Numbered from the stretch's first letter, positions 26,121-35,903 are shown. The stretch is DNA of 64,000 bases from Sediminicola sp963974715 (GCA_963974715.1 CAXBDK010000013.1:117050-181049); one strand, 5' to 3'. Numbers and translations: made by a program. Notes: a model not told the origin generated them from the letters alone.

Positions 26121-27959
26121 ATGGCTGAAGAAAAAACAACCGCGCAGGTAGATGAAACTACCGATGTCGCAACAGAAACAAAAGTAGAGGCCCAGGTACG
26201 TGATCCAAAGGAATTTTTGGAGAGCTTTAACTGGGAAAAGTACGAGCAGGGCATCGAAAGGGTGGACGACACCAAATTAAAGGAGTTCGAAAGCTTGGTT
26301 ACCAAGAACTTTGTGGATACCGCAGATGAGGAAGTGGTTCAGGGAACCGTGGTCTACATTACGGACCGTGAGGCGATCATAGACATCAATGCAAAATCCG
26401 AAGGGGTCATCTCCCTGAACGAATTCCGATACAATCCCGACCTAAAGGTAGGTGATAAGGTAGAGGTGTTGATAGATATCCGTGAGGACAAAAGTGGTCA
26501 ACTGGTACTTTCGCACAGAAAGGCCCGTACCATTATGGCTTGGGACAGGGTGAACGCTGCCCATGACAAGGAAGAAATTGTGAACGGTTTCGTGAAATGT
26601 AGGACCAAAGGCGGTATGATCGTTGATGTCTTCGGCATTGAAGCCTTCCTTCCAGGTTCACAGATAGATGTAAAGCCGATCCGTGACTACGATCAGTATG
26701 TAGGAAAGACCATGGAGTTCAAGGTAGTGAAAATAAACCATGAATTCAAGAACGTGGTGGTATCCCACAAAGCATTGATCGAAGCCGATATCGAAGAGCA
26801 GAAAAAAGAGATCATCGGCCAATTGGAGAAAGGACAGGTACTGGAAGGTGTTGTCAAGAACATTACTTCCTATGGTGTCTTTATCGACCTTGGTGGTGTT
26901 GACGGTCTTATCCATATCACCGATCTTTCCTGGAGCAGGATCAACCACCCCAACGAAGTGGTGGAACTGGATCAGAAATTGAACGTGGTGATCTTGGATT
27001 TTGACGATAACAAATCAAGGATCCAACTTGGATTGAAGCAATTGGAGAAACATCCTTGGGATGCCCTTAGCGAAGAGATCAAAGTTGGTGACAAGGTAAA
27101 AGGAAAAGTGGTGGTCATTGCCGATTACGGTGCATTTATAGAAGTTGCCGAAGGCGTTGAGGGACTTATCCATGTTTCTGAAATGTCATGGTCAACACAC
27201 TTAAGGTCCGCACAGGATTTTGTAAAGGTGGGCGATGAAGTGGATGCAGTGGTATTGACCTTGGACAGGGAAGACAGGAAAATGTCCCTTGGTATCAAGC
27301 AATTGACCCCAGATCCATGGACCGATATCACTACAAAATATCCACTGGGGTCAAAGCATACCGGAATCGTTCGCAACTTCACCAATTTTGGTGTATTTGT
27401 TGAAATGGAGGAAGGAATTGACGGATTGATCTATATCTCAGATCTTTCCTGGACCAAAAAGATCAAACATCCGTCCGAATTTGTGACGGTGGGGGATACT
27501 TTGGAAGTGGAGGTTCTTGAACTGGACGTGGAAGGCCGTAAATTGAGCTTGGGCCACAAGCAGACCACGGTGAACCCTTGGGACAAATACGAGGATGAGT
27601 TCGCTTTGGATACCGTACATACCGGAACCATTGCCGAAATCGTGGACAAGGGAGCCACCATCAACTTCAATGATGACATCGTGGCATTCGTGCCAACACG
27701 TCACCTTGAAAAAGAAGATGGCAAGAAATTGGTAAAAGGTGAAGAGGCCCAGTTTAAGGTAATCGAATTCAACAAGGAATTCAAACGGGTGGTCGCCAGC
27801 CATACCGCAATCTTTAGGGAAGAAGAGCAACGCAATGTAAAGGCCGCCGTTAAAAAAGCCGCTGCCAGTGCCGATGAAGCCAAACCTACCTTAGGGGATG
27901 CGAACGAGCAACTACAGGCGTTAAAGGATAAGATGGAGGCTGCTGCAAAGAAGAAGTAA
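26121..27959 (+). CDS. rpsA: 30S ribosomal protein S1
   Basis: This 612-residue protein has six S1 RNA-binding repeats. Several share the signature 'G.V..I..YGVFIDLGGVDGLIHITDLSW' (near residues 250-285 and in the following repeats). S1 binds mRNA and helps unfold it at the 30S subunit, and in Bacteroidota, where Shine-Dalgarno sites are rare, it is probably central to start selection. The frame is open 12 codons upstream, but the ATG at 26121 (MAEEKTT) is the natural start. The C-terminus is a charged tail ending in KKK. Confidence 0.96.
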   Translation: MAEEKTTAQVDETTDVATETKVEAQVRDPKEFLESFNWEKYEQGIERVDDTKLKEFESLVTKNFVDTADEEVVQGTVVYITDREAIIDINAKSEGVISLNEFRYNPDLKVGDKVEVLIDIREDKSGQLVLSHRKARTIMAWDRVNAAHDKEEIVNGFVKCRTKGGMIVDVFGIEAFLPGSQIDVKPIRDYDQYVGKTMEFKVVKINHEFKNVVVSHKALIEADIEEQKKEIIGQLEKGQVLEGVVKNITSYGVFIDLGGVDGLIHITDLSWSRINHPNEVVELDQKLNVVILDFDDNKSRIQLGLKQLEKHPWDALSEEIKVGDKVKGKVVVIADYGAFIEVAEGVEGLIHVSEMSWSTHLRSAQDFVKVGDEVDAVVLTLDREDRKMSLGIKQLTPDPWTDITTKYPLGSKHTGIVRNFTNFGVFVEMEEGIDGLIYISDLSWTKKIKHPSEFVTVGDTLEVEVLELDVEGRKLSLGHKQTTVNPWDKYEDEFALDTVHTGTIAEIVDKGATINFNDDIVAFVPTRHLEKEDGKKLVKGEEAQFKVIEFNKEFKRVVASHTAIFREEEQRNVKAAVKKAAASADEAKPTLGDANEQLQALKDKMEAAAKKK

Positions 27960-27980
27960 GCATTCTGTTTGTTCATAGAT

Positions 27981-28010
27981 AAAAGTCCGGGTATTTTGCC
28001 CGGACTTTTT
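27981..28010 (+). terminator. Terminator of rpsA
   Basis: A perfect 11-bp stem AAAAGTCCGGG / CCCGGACTTTT with a 7-nt loop is followed by a long T-run, 21 bp after the stop codon. Confidence 0.92.
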
Positions 28011-28071
28011 TTGTTCCCTACTTTGGGAACTATAATTTGCCGTCCCCTAAATTTTATTGGGCGGAAATCCC

Positions 28072-28079
28072 TATTTTTG
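28072..28079 (+). promoter_or_regulatory. Candidate -7 element of pyrR
   Basis: TATTTTTG is an exact -7 match 27 bases before the pyrR ATG. The -33 box is not clear (a TTG at 28057 is too close), so confidence is moderate. Confidence 0.45.
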
Positions 28080-28105
28080 TACCTCAAAAGATCCCGGCGC
28101 CCATT

Positions 28106-28645
28106 ATGAGCCAAAAAGTACTACTTACCGCCAAAGAAATACACATTATCCTACATAGACTGGCCTGCCAACTTTTGGAGAACCACTTGGATTTCAATAC
28201 TACGGTACTTATCGGCATTCAGCCAAGGGGGATATTTCTTGCCGAAAGGCTTACGCAATTGCTCAAGAAGGATTATGGGGTAAAAAAAATAGAACTCGGT
28301 TTTTTGGACATCACATTCTATCGGGACGATTTTAGAAGGGGCAACAAACCCTTGGAGGCGAGCATGACCAAAATTGATTTTTTGGTTGATGATAAGAAAG
28401 TGGTGCTTATAGACGACGTGCTTTATACCGGCCGTAGTATCCGGGCGGCGCTCACCGCCCTGCAATCTTTTGGAAGGCCCAGGGAGGTCGAGCTTCTTAC
28501 CTTGATAGACAGGCGCTTCAGCCGACATTTGCCCATACAGCCAAATTACAGGGGCAGACAGGTGGACGCCATCAACGAGGAGCGGGTAAAGGTGATGTGG
28601 AAAGAAAATGATGGGGAGGACATCGTTTATTTGAACAGTAAATAA
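28106..28645 (+). CDS. pyrR: PyrR pyrimidine regulator / uracil phosphoribosyltransferase
   Basis: This 179-residue phosphoribosyltransferase-fold protein has the PRPP loop 'VVLIDDVLYTGRSIRAALTAL'. PyrR binds pyr mRNA in Bacillus and can salvage uracil. Here it precedes pyrB, which fits a pyrimidine operon. I chose the ATG at 28106 (MSQKVLLTAKEIH) over the longer frame because the family starts there. I see no obvious PyrR-binding anti-antiterminator in the leader. Confidence 0.92.
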   Translation: MSQKVLLTAKEIHIILHRLACQLLENHLDFNTTVLIGIQPRGIFLAERLTQLLKKDYGVKKIELGFLDITFYRDDFRRGNKPLEASMTKIDFLVDDKKVVLIDDVLYTGRSIRAALTALQSFGRPREVELLTLIDRRFSRHLPIQPNYRGRQVDAINEERVKVMWKENDGEDIVYLNSK

Positions 28646-28711
28646 TTAACACCGTACCAACAGTATCCCTTTTGGGAATACAGCCATCGGTACATTAGGA
28701 AGATAGGGAAT

Positions 28712-29638
28712 ATGGCCGAATTGAGCGTAAAGCACTTGCTGGGAATAAAATATCTTAATGAAGGGGATATCCAGCTTATTTTTGAAACCGCCGATCAATT
28801 TAAAGAGGTCATCAACCGTTCCATTAAAAAAGTGCCCTCCCTGCGCGATATCACCATAGCCAATATCTTTTTTGAGAACAGTACCCGTACCCGCCTGTCA
28901 TTTGAGCTGGCGGAGAAACGGCTGTCCGCCGACATAGTGAATTTTTCGGCTGCCCAGTCGTCCGTAAAAAAAGGGGAGACCCTTATAGATACGGTCAACA
29001 ACATTCTTTCCATGAAAGTGGATATGGTGGTCATGCGACATCCCAATCCCGGTGCCGGTATTTTTCTATCGAAAAATGTGAAGGCCGCGATCGTAAATGC
29101 CGGCGACGGTGCCCATGAACACCCAACACAGGCCCTTTTGGATTCGTATTCCATCAGGGAGCGGCTAGGGGACGTGGCCAATAAAAATGTGGTAATAGTG
29201 GGCGATATACTGCACTCACGGGTTGCCCTTTCCAATATTTTTGCGCTTAAGCTGCAAGGCGCAAATGTAAAGGTCTGTGGCCCAAAGACCCTGATCCCAA
29301 AATATATGGAATCCTTGGGCGTGGAAGTGGAGCCAAATCTTAGAAAGGCCCTCAACTGGTGCGATGTTGCCAATATGCTAAGGGTCCAGAACGAACGGAT
29401 GGATATCAGCTATTTTCCGACCACCCGGGAATATACCCAACAATATGGGGTCAATAAGGCCCTTTTGGACAGCCTGGATAAGGAAATTGTGATCATGCAT
29501 CCCGGTCCCATTAACAGGGGAGTGGAAATAACCAGTGACGTTGCCGATTCCGACCAATCCATAATCCTTCATCAGGTAGAAAACGGAGTGGCCATTCGGA
29601 TGGCGGTCATTTATTTGTTAGCTTCGAAAATAAAATAG
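28712..29638 (+). CDS. pyrB: Aspartate carbamoyltransferase catalytic chain
   Basis: This 308-residue enzyme makes N-carbamoyl-aspartate, the committed step of pyrimidine synthesis. Carbamoyl phosphate binds at 'FFENSTRTRLSFELAEKRL', and the mobile loop and carbamoyl region are 'GDGAHEHPTQALLD'. 'HPGPINRGVEI' is the aspartate site. No regulatory PyrI is nearby, so it probably acts as an unregulated trimer. It lies 66 bp after pyrR in the same direction and is followed after 6 bp by a small gene. Confidence 0.95.
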   Translation: MAELSVKHLLGIKYLNEGDIQLIFETADQFKEVINRSIKKVPSLRDITIANIFFENSTRTRLSFELAEKRLSADIVNFSAAQSSVKKGETLIDTVNNILSMKVDMVVMRHPNPGAGIFLSKNVKAAIVNAGDGAHEHPTQALLDSYSIRERLGDVANKNVVIVGDILHSRVALSNIFALKLQGANVKVCGPKTLIPKYMESLGVEVEPNLRKALNWCDVANMLRVQNERMDISYFPTTREYTQQYGVNKALLDSLDKEIVIMHPGPINRGVEITSDVADSDQSIILHQVENGVAIRMAVIYLLASKIK

Positions 29639-29644
29639 GAACGT

Positions 29645-29977
29645 ATGATTTTTGACAAACACGGTTTAATTACCATAGTTTCGCAGGAAAAGACTTCCCT
29701 TCCTGTATTTTTGGAAAATTTGGACAAAGCCTATCCAAAATTAAAGAACGACCATATAATTATCGATCTTTTTACTTTTGATTCCTTAAAAGCCGGTGAT
29801 ATATTGGAATTTTTGCAGCTGTCGGATAAACACAGGGCTGCCAAAAAATCGTTCGTACTGGTAACCGATAAAGTAAACTATGAGTCGGTGCCCGACCGGA
29901 TAACGGTCGTGCCCACCCTTCAGGAAGCCAAGGATATAGTGGAAATGGAGGAAATAGAACGGGATTTGGGAATTTAA
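29645..29977 (+). CDS. Small STAS-like protein before rnz
   Basis: This 110-residue protein has alternating strands and helices ('HIIIDLFTFDSLKAGDILEFLQL', 'KSFVLVTDKV') that resemble a STAS or anti-sigma-antagonist fold, but there is no conserved phosphorylatable serine that I can place with confidence. It starts 6 bp after pyrB and precedes ribonuclease Z. In related genomes a small protein in this position is sometimes also named ribonuclease Z, which the sequence does not support. Function is unknown. Confidence 0.6.
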   Translation: MIFDKHGLITIVSQEKTSLPVFLENLDKAYPKLKNDHIIIDLFTFDSLKAGDILEFLQLSDKHRAAKKSFVLVTDKVNYESVPDRITVVPTLQEAKDIVEMEEIERDLGI

Positions 29978-30101
29978 GATGTATCATGGGGACATGCCGA
30001 CACTTGTGTGCGGGTTCCTCCACGATTATCGATAGCCGTGATTTTCCGGACCAAAACAGTTCCCTTAGTGGGGAAGTGGGAAGATTTTTATTTAACTTGA
30101 A

Positions 30102-31013
30102 ATGAAACTACACATCTTAGGTTGTTATGCCGCCACCCCAAGGACCCTGACCAATCCCACTTCACAGGTCCTGGAAATTAGGAACCACCTGTTTCTGATC
30201 GATTGTGGGGAAGGTACCCAAGTGCAGTTGCGGAAACACAAGATAAAATTTTCCAAAATCCACCATGTGTTCATATCCCATCTCCACGGGGACCATTTTT
30301 TTGGGTTGCCGGGACTGGTATCCACCTTCAGGCTCTTGGGGCGTAGGGATTCTTTGCATATACACGGCCCCAAAGGCATAAAGGAAGCCATTACCCTGCT
30401 GTTGAAATTGGGCGATTCTTGGACCGATTACCCGCTGCTCTTCCATGAACTTAATTCCAAGGAGCCCCAAACGGTCTTCGAGGATGGGAACGTAAGTGTG
30501 GAGACCATTCCGTTGGATCATAGAATATATACCAATGGTTTTTTGTTCAGGGAAAAAAGGTCCCCCTATCGCAAGCTCGATAAAGCGGCCCTGGAGCGAT
30601 ACCAGATAGATACCTGCTTTTTTCAGCTCATAAAAAATGGTGAGGACCATATACGGGAGGACGGTACCATAATTACCAATAAAGAACTGACCTTAGATCC
30701 GCCCGATCCAAAGAGCTATGCGTACTGCAGTGATACGGCCTATAGGCCCGCCATGGTGCCGCAGATCAAGGATGTGGACATATTGTACCATGAATCCACG
30801 TTCTTGGAGTCCGAATCGGACAAGGCGCTTAAGACAAGGCATGCCACTGCCCAGGAAGCTGCGGCCATCGCCCTGGCGGCGGGAGTACGTTTGCTGATAT
30901 TGGGACATTATTCCACGAGATATGGTTCCATTGAGCTGTTCAGACAGGAGGCCATGAAGGTTTTTCCAAACGTGGAGCTCGCCGATGATGGACGTATGTT
31001 CACTTTTCCCTAA
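30102..31013 (+). CDS. rnz: Ribonuclease Z
   Basis: This 303-residue metallo-beta-lactamase-fold RNase trims tRNA 3' ends. The zinc motif HLHGDHFFGLPGL (about residue 62) is the Z-type signature, and 'YCSDTAY' and 'LGHYSTRY' carry further zinc ligands. 'HESTFLE' is typical of the family. Length agrees with bacterial RNase Z. It is preceded by a small STAS-like gene and followed by pdxH after 150 bp. Confidence 0.94.
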   Translation: MKLHILGCYAATPRTLTNPTSQVLEIRNHLFLIDCGEGTQVQLRKHKIKFSKIHHVFISHLHGDHFFGLPGLVSTFRLLGRRDSLHIHGPKGIKEAITLLLKLGDSWTDYPLLFHELNSKEPQTVFEDGNVSVETIPLDHRIYTNGFLFREKRSPYRKLDKAALERYQIDTCFFQLIKNGEDHIREDGTIITNKELTLDPPDPKSYAYCSDTAYRPAMVPQIKDVDILYHESTFLESESDKALKTRHATAQEAAAIALAAGVRLLILGHYSTRYGSIELFRQEAMKVFPNVELADDGRMFTFP

Positions 31014-31163
31014 CAGCCGTCATTTCCGGTTTTCTCAGGTCCGATTAAGGATATTTTCGGGCGTGTTCGGGGCAAATAAAAATGGACATACTTTTCGTGT
31101 TCTCCCTTCTTTTCCCCAAATTTGTTGAAAGGGGTGGCAGTACCCTTATAAAGGGTCAAGGAG

Positions 31164-31811
31164 ATGCAAAAGGATTTAGGGAATTACAGGAAAAGTTACG
31201 AAAAAAGTGCCCTTATGGAAGGTGCCATTTCAGGGGAGCCCATGGAACTTTTTCAAAAATGGTTCTATGAGGTGGAAGCTTCGGAAGGGGTGGACGAGCC
31301 CAATGCGATGACCGTTTCCACCTTGGGCCTGGATGGTTTTCCGAAAAACCGAGTGGTACTTTTAAAGAAGTATACCTTTGAGGGTTTTATCTTCTATACC
31401 AATTACCAAAGTGAAAAGGGCCTGGCCATTGCGGCCGACCCAAAGGTTTGCCTTTCCTTTTTTTGGCCCAATATGGAAAGACAGGTAATCGTAAAGGGAG
31501 CGGCCGAAAAGATCGCGCCAAACCTTTCGGACGGTTATTTTGAATCCCGACCAAAAGGAAGTAAACTAGGGGCCATTGTCTCGGACCAGAGCCAAGTGAT
31601 CGCTTCCCGCCAAGTCCTGGAGGAAAAGCTTAGGGAACTTGAAAGGGAATACGCCAATAAGGAATTGCAGCGGCCCGCATTTTGGGGCGGATATTTGGTC
31701 AGGCCGGTGTCCATGGAATTTTGGCAGGGAAGACCAAACAGGTTGCACGATCGGATCAGGTATAGTCTGCAAGAAGATTACAGTTGGAAATTGGAGCGTT
31801 TGGCGCCATAA
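31164..31811 (+). CDS. pdxH: Pyridoxamine 5'-phosphate oxidase
   Basis: This 215-residue FMN enzyme oxidises pyridoxine- or pyridoxamine-phosphate to pyridoxal phosphate. 'PNAMTVSTLGLDGFPKNRVVLLKKYTFEGFIFYTNY' and the C-terminal 'EFWQGRPNRLHDRIRY' signature bind FMN and substrate. The start at 31164 (MQKDLGNYRKSYEKS) matches the family N-terminus. It is followed after 11 bp by sixA. Confidence 0.95.
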   Translation: MQKDLGNYRKSYEKSALMEGAISGEPMELFQKWFYEVEASEGVDEPNAMTVSTLGLDGFPKNRVVLLKKYTFEGFIFYTNYQSEKGLAIAADPKVCLSFFWPNMERQVIVKGAAEKIAPNLSDGYFESRPKGSKLGAIVSDQSQVIASRQVLEEKLRELEREYANKELQRPAFWGGYLVRPVSMEFWQGRPNRLHDRIRYSLQEDYSWKLERLAP

Positions 31812-31822
31812 AATGAAATGAA

Positions 31823-32311
31823 ATGAAAACACTTATATTGATGAGGCACGGTAAATCCTCTTGGGATTACAGTGTGGAGGACAGGGATCGGCCATTACAG
31901 GAAAGGGGCATTGCCGATGCCTATCGGGTGGCCACTGCTTTTGCAGACCTTAATATCAAGGTGGATGCAGCTTATTCCAGTCCTGCCAACAGGGCCCTCC
32001 ATACGTGTATGATCGCCTTGGAAACCTTGCATTTCCCATTGGAAAAGTTGGGCATCAACAAACAGCTGTACGACTTTTCTGGGAGTGGGGTGCTGGATTT
32101 TGTCCGGACCCTTGACGATAAAAATGAAACCGTCCTGATCTTTGGACATAACAATGCCTTTACAAATTTTGTCAATTCCCTGGGAAGCCTGCCCGTCGAC
32201 AATGTACCCACTTCCGGTTTGGTACAATTGGATTTTTCAGTGGAGCGCTGGGAGGATATCAAAAAAGGCGTTACCCAAAGGACCTTATTTCCAAAACAAC
32301 TTAAAAAATGA
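31823..32311 (+). CDS. sixA: SixA-like phosphohistidine phosphatase
   Basis: This 162-residue histidine phosphatase has RHGKSSW at residues 8-14 (catalytic His9) and 'YSSPANRALHTC'. SixA removes phosphate from phosphohistidine on sensor kinases or the nitrogen PTS in E. coli. The stop codon overlaps the ppk1 start (ATGA), so sixA is coupled to polyphosphate kinase, whose own reaction goes through a phosphohistidine. This linkage hints that the phosphatase may serve polyphosphate metabolism here. Confidence 0.85.
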   Translation: MKTLILMRHGKSSWDYSVEDRDRPLQERGIADAYRVATAFADLNIKVDAAYSSPANRALHTCMIALETLHFPLEKLGINKQLYDFSGSGVLDFVRTLDDKNETVLIFGHNNAFTNFVNSLGSLPVDNVPTSGLVQLDFSVERWEDIKKGVTQRTLFPKQLKK

Positions 32312-34389
32312 TCAAATCCAGATACCAATATATCAATCGCGAAATAAGTTGGTTGCATTTTAATGAACGTGTTTTACAGGAAAGTGCCGATCCCAATGTC
32401 CCGTTGATCGAACGATTTCGTTTTTTGGGAATTTTTTCCAATAACCTGGACGAATTCTTTAAGGTACGGTACGCCACTGTAAAACGTATTGCCGATGCGG
32501 GCAAAAGTGGCAAAAGTGTCTTGGGAGGGGAGACCGCAAAAGACCTTTTGGAAGAGATCACGAAGATCGTGATAGACCAACAGACCAGAAGTCTTGGAAT
32601 ATTGGGCGATATTGAAAAGGAACTGGAGACCAAGAACATCCACATTATAAATGAAAGGGAGATAACGCCCGGACAGACCCAGTTCATAAAGGATTATTTT
32701 ATACAGAAAGTCAGTCCGGTCCTAATGACCATCATCCTCAATGATCTGGCACAATTTCCGACACTAAAGGATACCGCGGCCTACTTGGCCATACGGATGA
32801 TCCTGAAAAAGGACCCCAAGGATCCAAGACCGGGCAAACGGGCCATCCGTTATGCCCTGATCGAGATTCCGAAAGGGATAGACAGGTTTGTGGTGCTTCC
32901 CAGGGAGAATGGAAATGATTATGTCATTATCCTTGATGATCTTATCCGTTATTGTTTGGGCAGTATATTCAATATGTTCAATTACAGTGCCATATCGGCA
33001 CATATGATCAAGATTACCAGGGATGCGGAATTGGATATCGACAACGATCTTAGCAAAAGTTTTATAGAAAAGATATCATCCAGTGTGGAGCACCGGAAGA
33101 TCAGTGATCCGGTACGTTTTGTCTACGATAAGGAAATCGGAAAGGATACGCTCAACTTCCTAAAGGAGAAAATGAAGATAGAGGATACGGACAGCGTGAT
33201 CCCTGGCGGTAGGTACCATAACAGGCGGGACTATATGGGCTTTCCCAGTTTGGGAAGGGAAGATCTGATGTACCAGAAGATAAAACCGCTTCCCGTTAAG
33301 GGATTCGGCCTCGAGGGCAGCCTATTCGATCAGATCGCGCACAGGGACTACCTTCAATATACCCCTTACCATACCTTTTCCTATGTGATCCGTTTCCTTC
33401 GGGAAGCAGCTTTGGACCCCAAGGTAAAGACCATAAAGATCACCGTTTATCGATTGGCAAACGACTCTCAGGTTACCGCATGTTTGATCAATGCCGTAAA
33501 AAATGGCAAACAGGTAACGGTTCAGATTGAGCTACAGGCACGTTTTGATGAACGCGCCAACATTGAATACGCCGAACAGTTACAGGCAGAGGGCGTAAAA
33601 TTGATCTTCGGGGTCCCGGGACTGAAGGTGCACAGTAAAATATGTCTTGTTGAAAGGGAAGAAGAAGAAGAGATCAAGCGGTACGGATTTATAAGTACGG
33701 GAAATTTTAACGAATCTACGGCGAGGATCTACACGGATTATACGCTTTTTACGGCGAACGAACCCATTCTAAAGGAACTGAACATGGTATTCGACTTCTT
33801 CGAGACCACCTATAAGATCAATAAGTACAAACACCTGATCGTTTCTCCCCATTACACCAAAAAAGTGTTTATTAAATTGATCGATCGGGAAATAGAGAAC
33901 GCCAAGGCAGGAAAGGAGGCCTACATCAAGATCAAGATGAACAGTTTTACCTCCTATAAAATGGTGGATAAACTCTACGAAGCCAGCAATGCGGGGGTCA
34001 AGATCCAGTTGATAATAAGGGGTATCTGCTGTTTGGTGCCGGGAATAAAGGACATGAGCGAGAATATAGAGGCCATCAGTGTGGTGGACAAGTTTTTGGA
34101 GCATCCAAGGGTCTTTATTTTTGGAAACAGCGGAGATCCCAAAATTTATATTTCCTCTGCCGATTGGATGACCCGCAACCTGGACTATAGGGTGGAAGTG
34201 GGCTGTCCGATCTATGATGCGCAATTAAAACAGGAACTTATGGATACTTTTGAAATTTCCTGGAACGACAATGTAAAGGCCAGGATATTCAATGAACGGC
34301 AGGATAATGTATATCGCAAGAATTCCCGTTTTAAGTTGCGCTCCCAATTTGTAATGTACGATTATTACCTCCAAAAACTAAATTCCTAG
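32308..34389 (+). CDS. ppk1: Polyphosphate kinase 1
   Basis: This 693-residue enzyme reversibly makes polyphosphate from ATP. The autophosphorylated histidine is His442 in GLKVHSKICLV, and the second conserved histidine is His599 (LEHPRVFIF). The N-terminal, head and two phospholipase D-like domains are in the usual order. It starts inside the sixA stop codon and is followed 4 bp later by a Ppx/GppA gene, forming a synthesis and degradation unit. Confidence 0.96.
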   Translation: MIKSRYQYINREISWLHFNERVLQESADPNVPLIERFRFLGIFSNNLDEFFKVRYATVKRIADAGKSGKSVLGGETAKDLLEEITKIVIDQQTRSLGILGDIEKELETKNIHIINEREITPGQTQFIKDYFIQKVSPVLMTIILNDLAQFPTLKDTAAYLAIRMILKKDPKDPRPGKRAIRYALIEIPKGIDRFVVLPRENGNDYVIILDDLIRYCLGSIFNMFNYSAISAHMIKITRDAELDIDNDLSKSFIEKISSSVEHRKISDPVRFVYDKEIGKDTLNFLKEKMKIEDTDSVIPGGRYHNRRDYMGFPSLGREDLMYQKIKPLPVKGFGLEGSLFDQIAHRDYLQYTPYHTFSYVIRFLREAALDPKVKTIKITVYRLANDSQVTACLINAVKNGKQVTVQIELQARFDERANIEYAEQLQAEGVKLIFGVPGLKVHSKICLVEREEEEEIKRYGFISTGNFNESTARIYTDYTLFTANEPILKELNMVFDFFETTYKINKYKHLIVSPHYTKKVFIKLIDREIENAKAGKEAYIKIKMNSFTSYKMVDKLYEASNAGVKIQLIIRGICCLVPGIKDMSENIEAISVVDKFLEHPRVFIFGNSGDPKIYISSADWMTRNLDYRVEVGCPIYDAQLKQELMDTFEISWNDNVKARIFNERQDNVYRKNSRFKLRSQFVMYDYYLQKLNS

Positions 34390-34393
34390 GGTC

Positions 34394-35281
34394 TTGAAAA
34401 TAAAAAAACTGGCGGCAATAGACATTGGTTCCAACGCTATCCGGCTCCTGATCCAAAACGTAATCGAGGAGCCCGACAAAAAGACCCTTTTTAAGAAGAG
34501 TTCCCTTATCCGGGTCCCGGTACGTTTGGGACAGGATTCCTTTACCATAGGGGAAATCTCCGAGCGCAACGAAGAGAGGATGACGAACACCATGAAGGCC
34601 TTTAGACTTTTAATGGACGTCAATGGGGTGGAAGATTATATGGCCTGCGCCACCTCGGCCGTTAGGGAGGCCAACAATGGGTACGAGATCGTGGAAAAGA
34701 TCTATGGGGCCTCTGGGGTAAAGATCGAAGTGATCGACGGAAAAAAGGAAGCGGCCATTATCGCTTCTACCGACCTCAAGCAATTGATCCAGACAGACCA
34801 GTCCTATCTTTATATCGATGTGGGCGGTGGAAGCACGGAGCTCACCCTTTTCGCCGAAGGAAAGATCAAGTTGTCCAAGTCGTTTAAAATTGGTACGGTC
34901 CGTTTATTGAACAATATGGTGGACGAAAGCAGCTGGAAATCCATGGAACAATGGATCAGGGGAAATGTCCAGGATAACGGCCCGATGAGCATTATCGGTT
35001 CCGGGGGAAACATCAATAAACTGCATAAGATGTCCGGAAGGAAGGAAGGGGAGTCGCTATCCTATATCTGGCTTAATTCCCAATATCATTTTTTACAACG
35101 AATGAGCTATTCGGACCGCATCACACAATTGGGCCTTAATCCGGACAGGGCCGATGTAATTATCCCCGCTGCCAAAATCTTCCTTTCGGCCGCAAAATGG
35201 TCCGGGTCCAAGAAAATACATGTCCCTAAAATAGGGCTTTCCGACGGGATCATCAAAACGATGTACTATTCCCAAAAATAA
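34394..35281 (+). CDS. ppx: Ppx/GppA exopolyphosphatase family protein
   Basis: This 295-residue ASKHA-fold phosphatase has 'AAIDIGSNAIRLLI' (phosphate 1) and 'DVGGGSTELTLF' (phosphate 2). It starts at TTG 34394, since no ATG lies between the ppk1 stop codon and the conserved 'IDIGSN'. It lacks the C-terminal HD domain of E. coli Ppx, so it resembles the short GppA/Ppx2 type that may act on polyphosphate or on pppGpp. Location after ppk1 favours polyphosphate. Confidence 0.88.
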   Translation: MKIKKLAAIDIGSNAIRLLIQNVIEEPDKKTLFKKSSLIRVPVRLGQDSFTIGEISERNEERMTNTMKAFRLLMDVNGVEDYMACATSAVREANNGYEIVEKIYGASGVKIEVIDGKKEAAIIASTDLKQLIQTDQSYLYIDVGGGSTELTLFAEGKIKLSKSFKIGTVRLLNNMVDESSWKSMEQWIRGNVQDNGPMSIIGSGGNINKLHKMSGRKEGESLSYIWLNSQYHFLQRMSYSDRITQLGLNPDRADVIIPAAKIFLSAAKWSGSKKIHVPKIGLSDGIIKTMYYSQK

Positions 35282-35296
35282 AATTCCCGAGTGGAT

Positions 35297-35878
35297 CTAC
35301 CCGTGTACCGTGCCCGTGTGGCCCAGTTGCCGAATAAGTTTCCCTTCGTACTCCAAAAGATTTTCCCATTTAAGGTCAACCTTCTCCCGCTCCCCATACT
35401 GTCTGGCGAATTTTAGGAACATGGTATAGTGTCCTGCTTCGCTCACCATAAGATTGTGGTAAAATTCGGCAAGTTCCCTATCCTTTAATTGCTCGGACAA
35501 AAGTCGGAAGCGCTCACAGCTCCTCGCTTCTATCAGGGCGGCATACAATAGTCGGTGTACCAATTGATCCGTGCGGCTCCCTCCCTTTGGAAAGAATTGC
35601 AGCAGCTGTACCACATAACCATCTTTCCTGTCCCTTCCCAAAATTTGGCCACGTGCTATGATTCGGTCGTGCACCATTTTAAAATGCCCTATTTCTTCGC
35701 GTGCCAAAGCCACCATTTCCTTTACCAGATCGGTGTATTCGGGAAAACTGACGATCAGTGAAATAGCGGTACTGGCCGCCTTCTGTTCGCAATAGGCATG
35801 ATCGGTAAGGATTTCATCAATGTTTTTCTCAACAATATTCGTCCATCGGGGATCGGTGGGTAGTTTAAGACCTAGCAT
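35297..35878 (-). CDS. miaE: tRNA-(ms2io6A) hydroxylase MiaE
   Basis: This 193-residue di-iron enzyme hydroxylates the isopentenyl group of ms2i6A37 in tRNA. Metal ligands are visible as Glu31, Glu62-x-x-His65 (EEIGH), Glu117 (EARSCERF) and Glu147-x-x-His150 (SEAGH). The frame is open upstream, but the family starts at MLGLKLPTD, so I use the ATG at 35878. A TAATTTTG element lies just upstream on this strand. The i6A donor enzyme MiaA is also in this window, as a fusion. The 3' end is 15 bp from the converging ppx. Confidence 0.9.
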   Translation of the reverse strand: MLGLKLPTDPRWTNIVEKNIDEILTDHAYCEQKAASTAISLIVSFPEYTDLVKEMVALAREEIGHFKMVHDRIIARGQILGRDRKDGYVVQLLQFFPKGGSRTDQLVHRLLYAALIEARSCERFRLLSEQLKDRELAEFYHNLMVSEAGHYTMFLKFARQYGEREKVDLKWENLLEYEGKLIRQLGHTGTVHG

Positions 35879-35895
35879 TTTCTTATATTTGGGCA

Positions 35896-35903
35896 CAAAA
35901 TTA
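35896..35903 (-). promoter_or_regulatory. Candidate -7 element of miaE
   Basis: Read on the minus strand, TAATTTTG is an exact -7 match 17 bases before the ATG. No good -33 box is seen. Confidence 0.45.
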
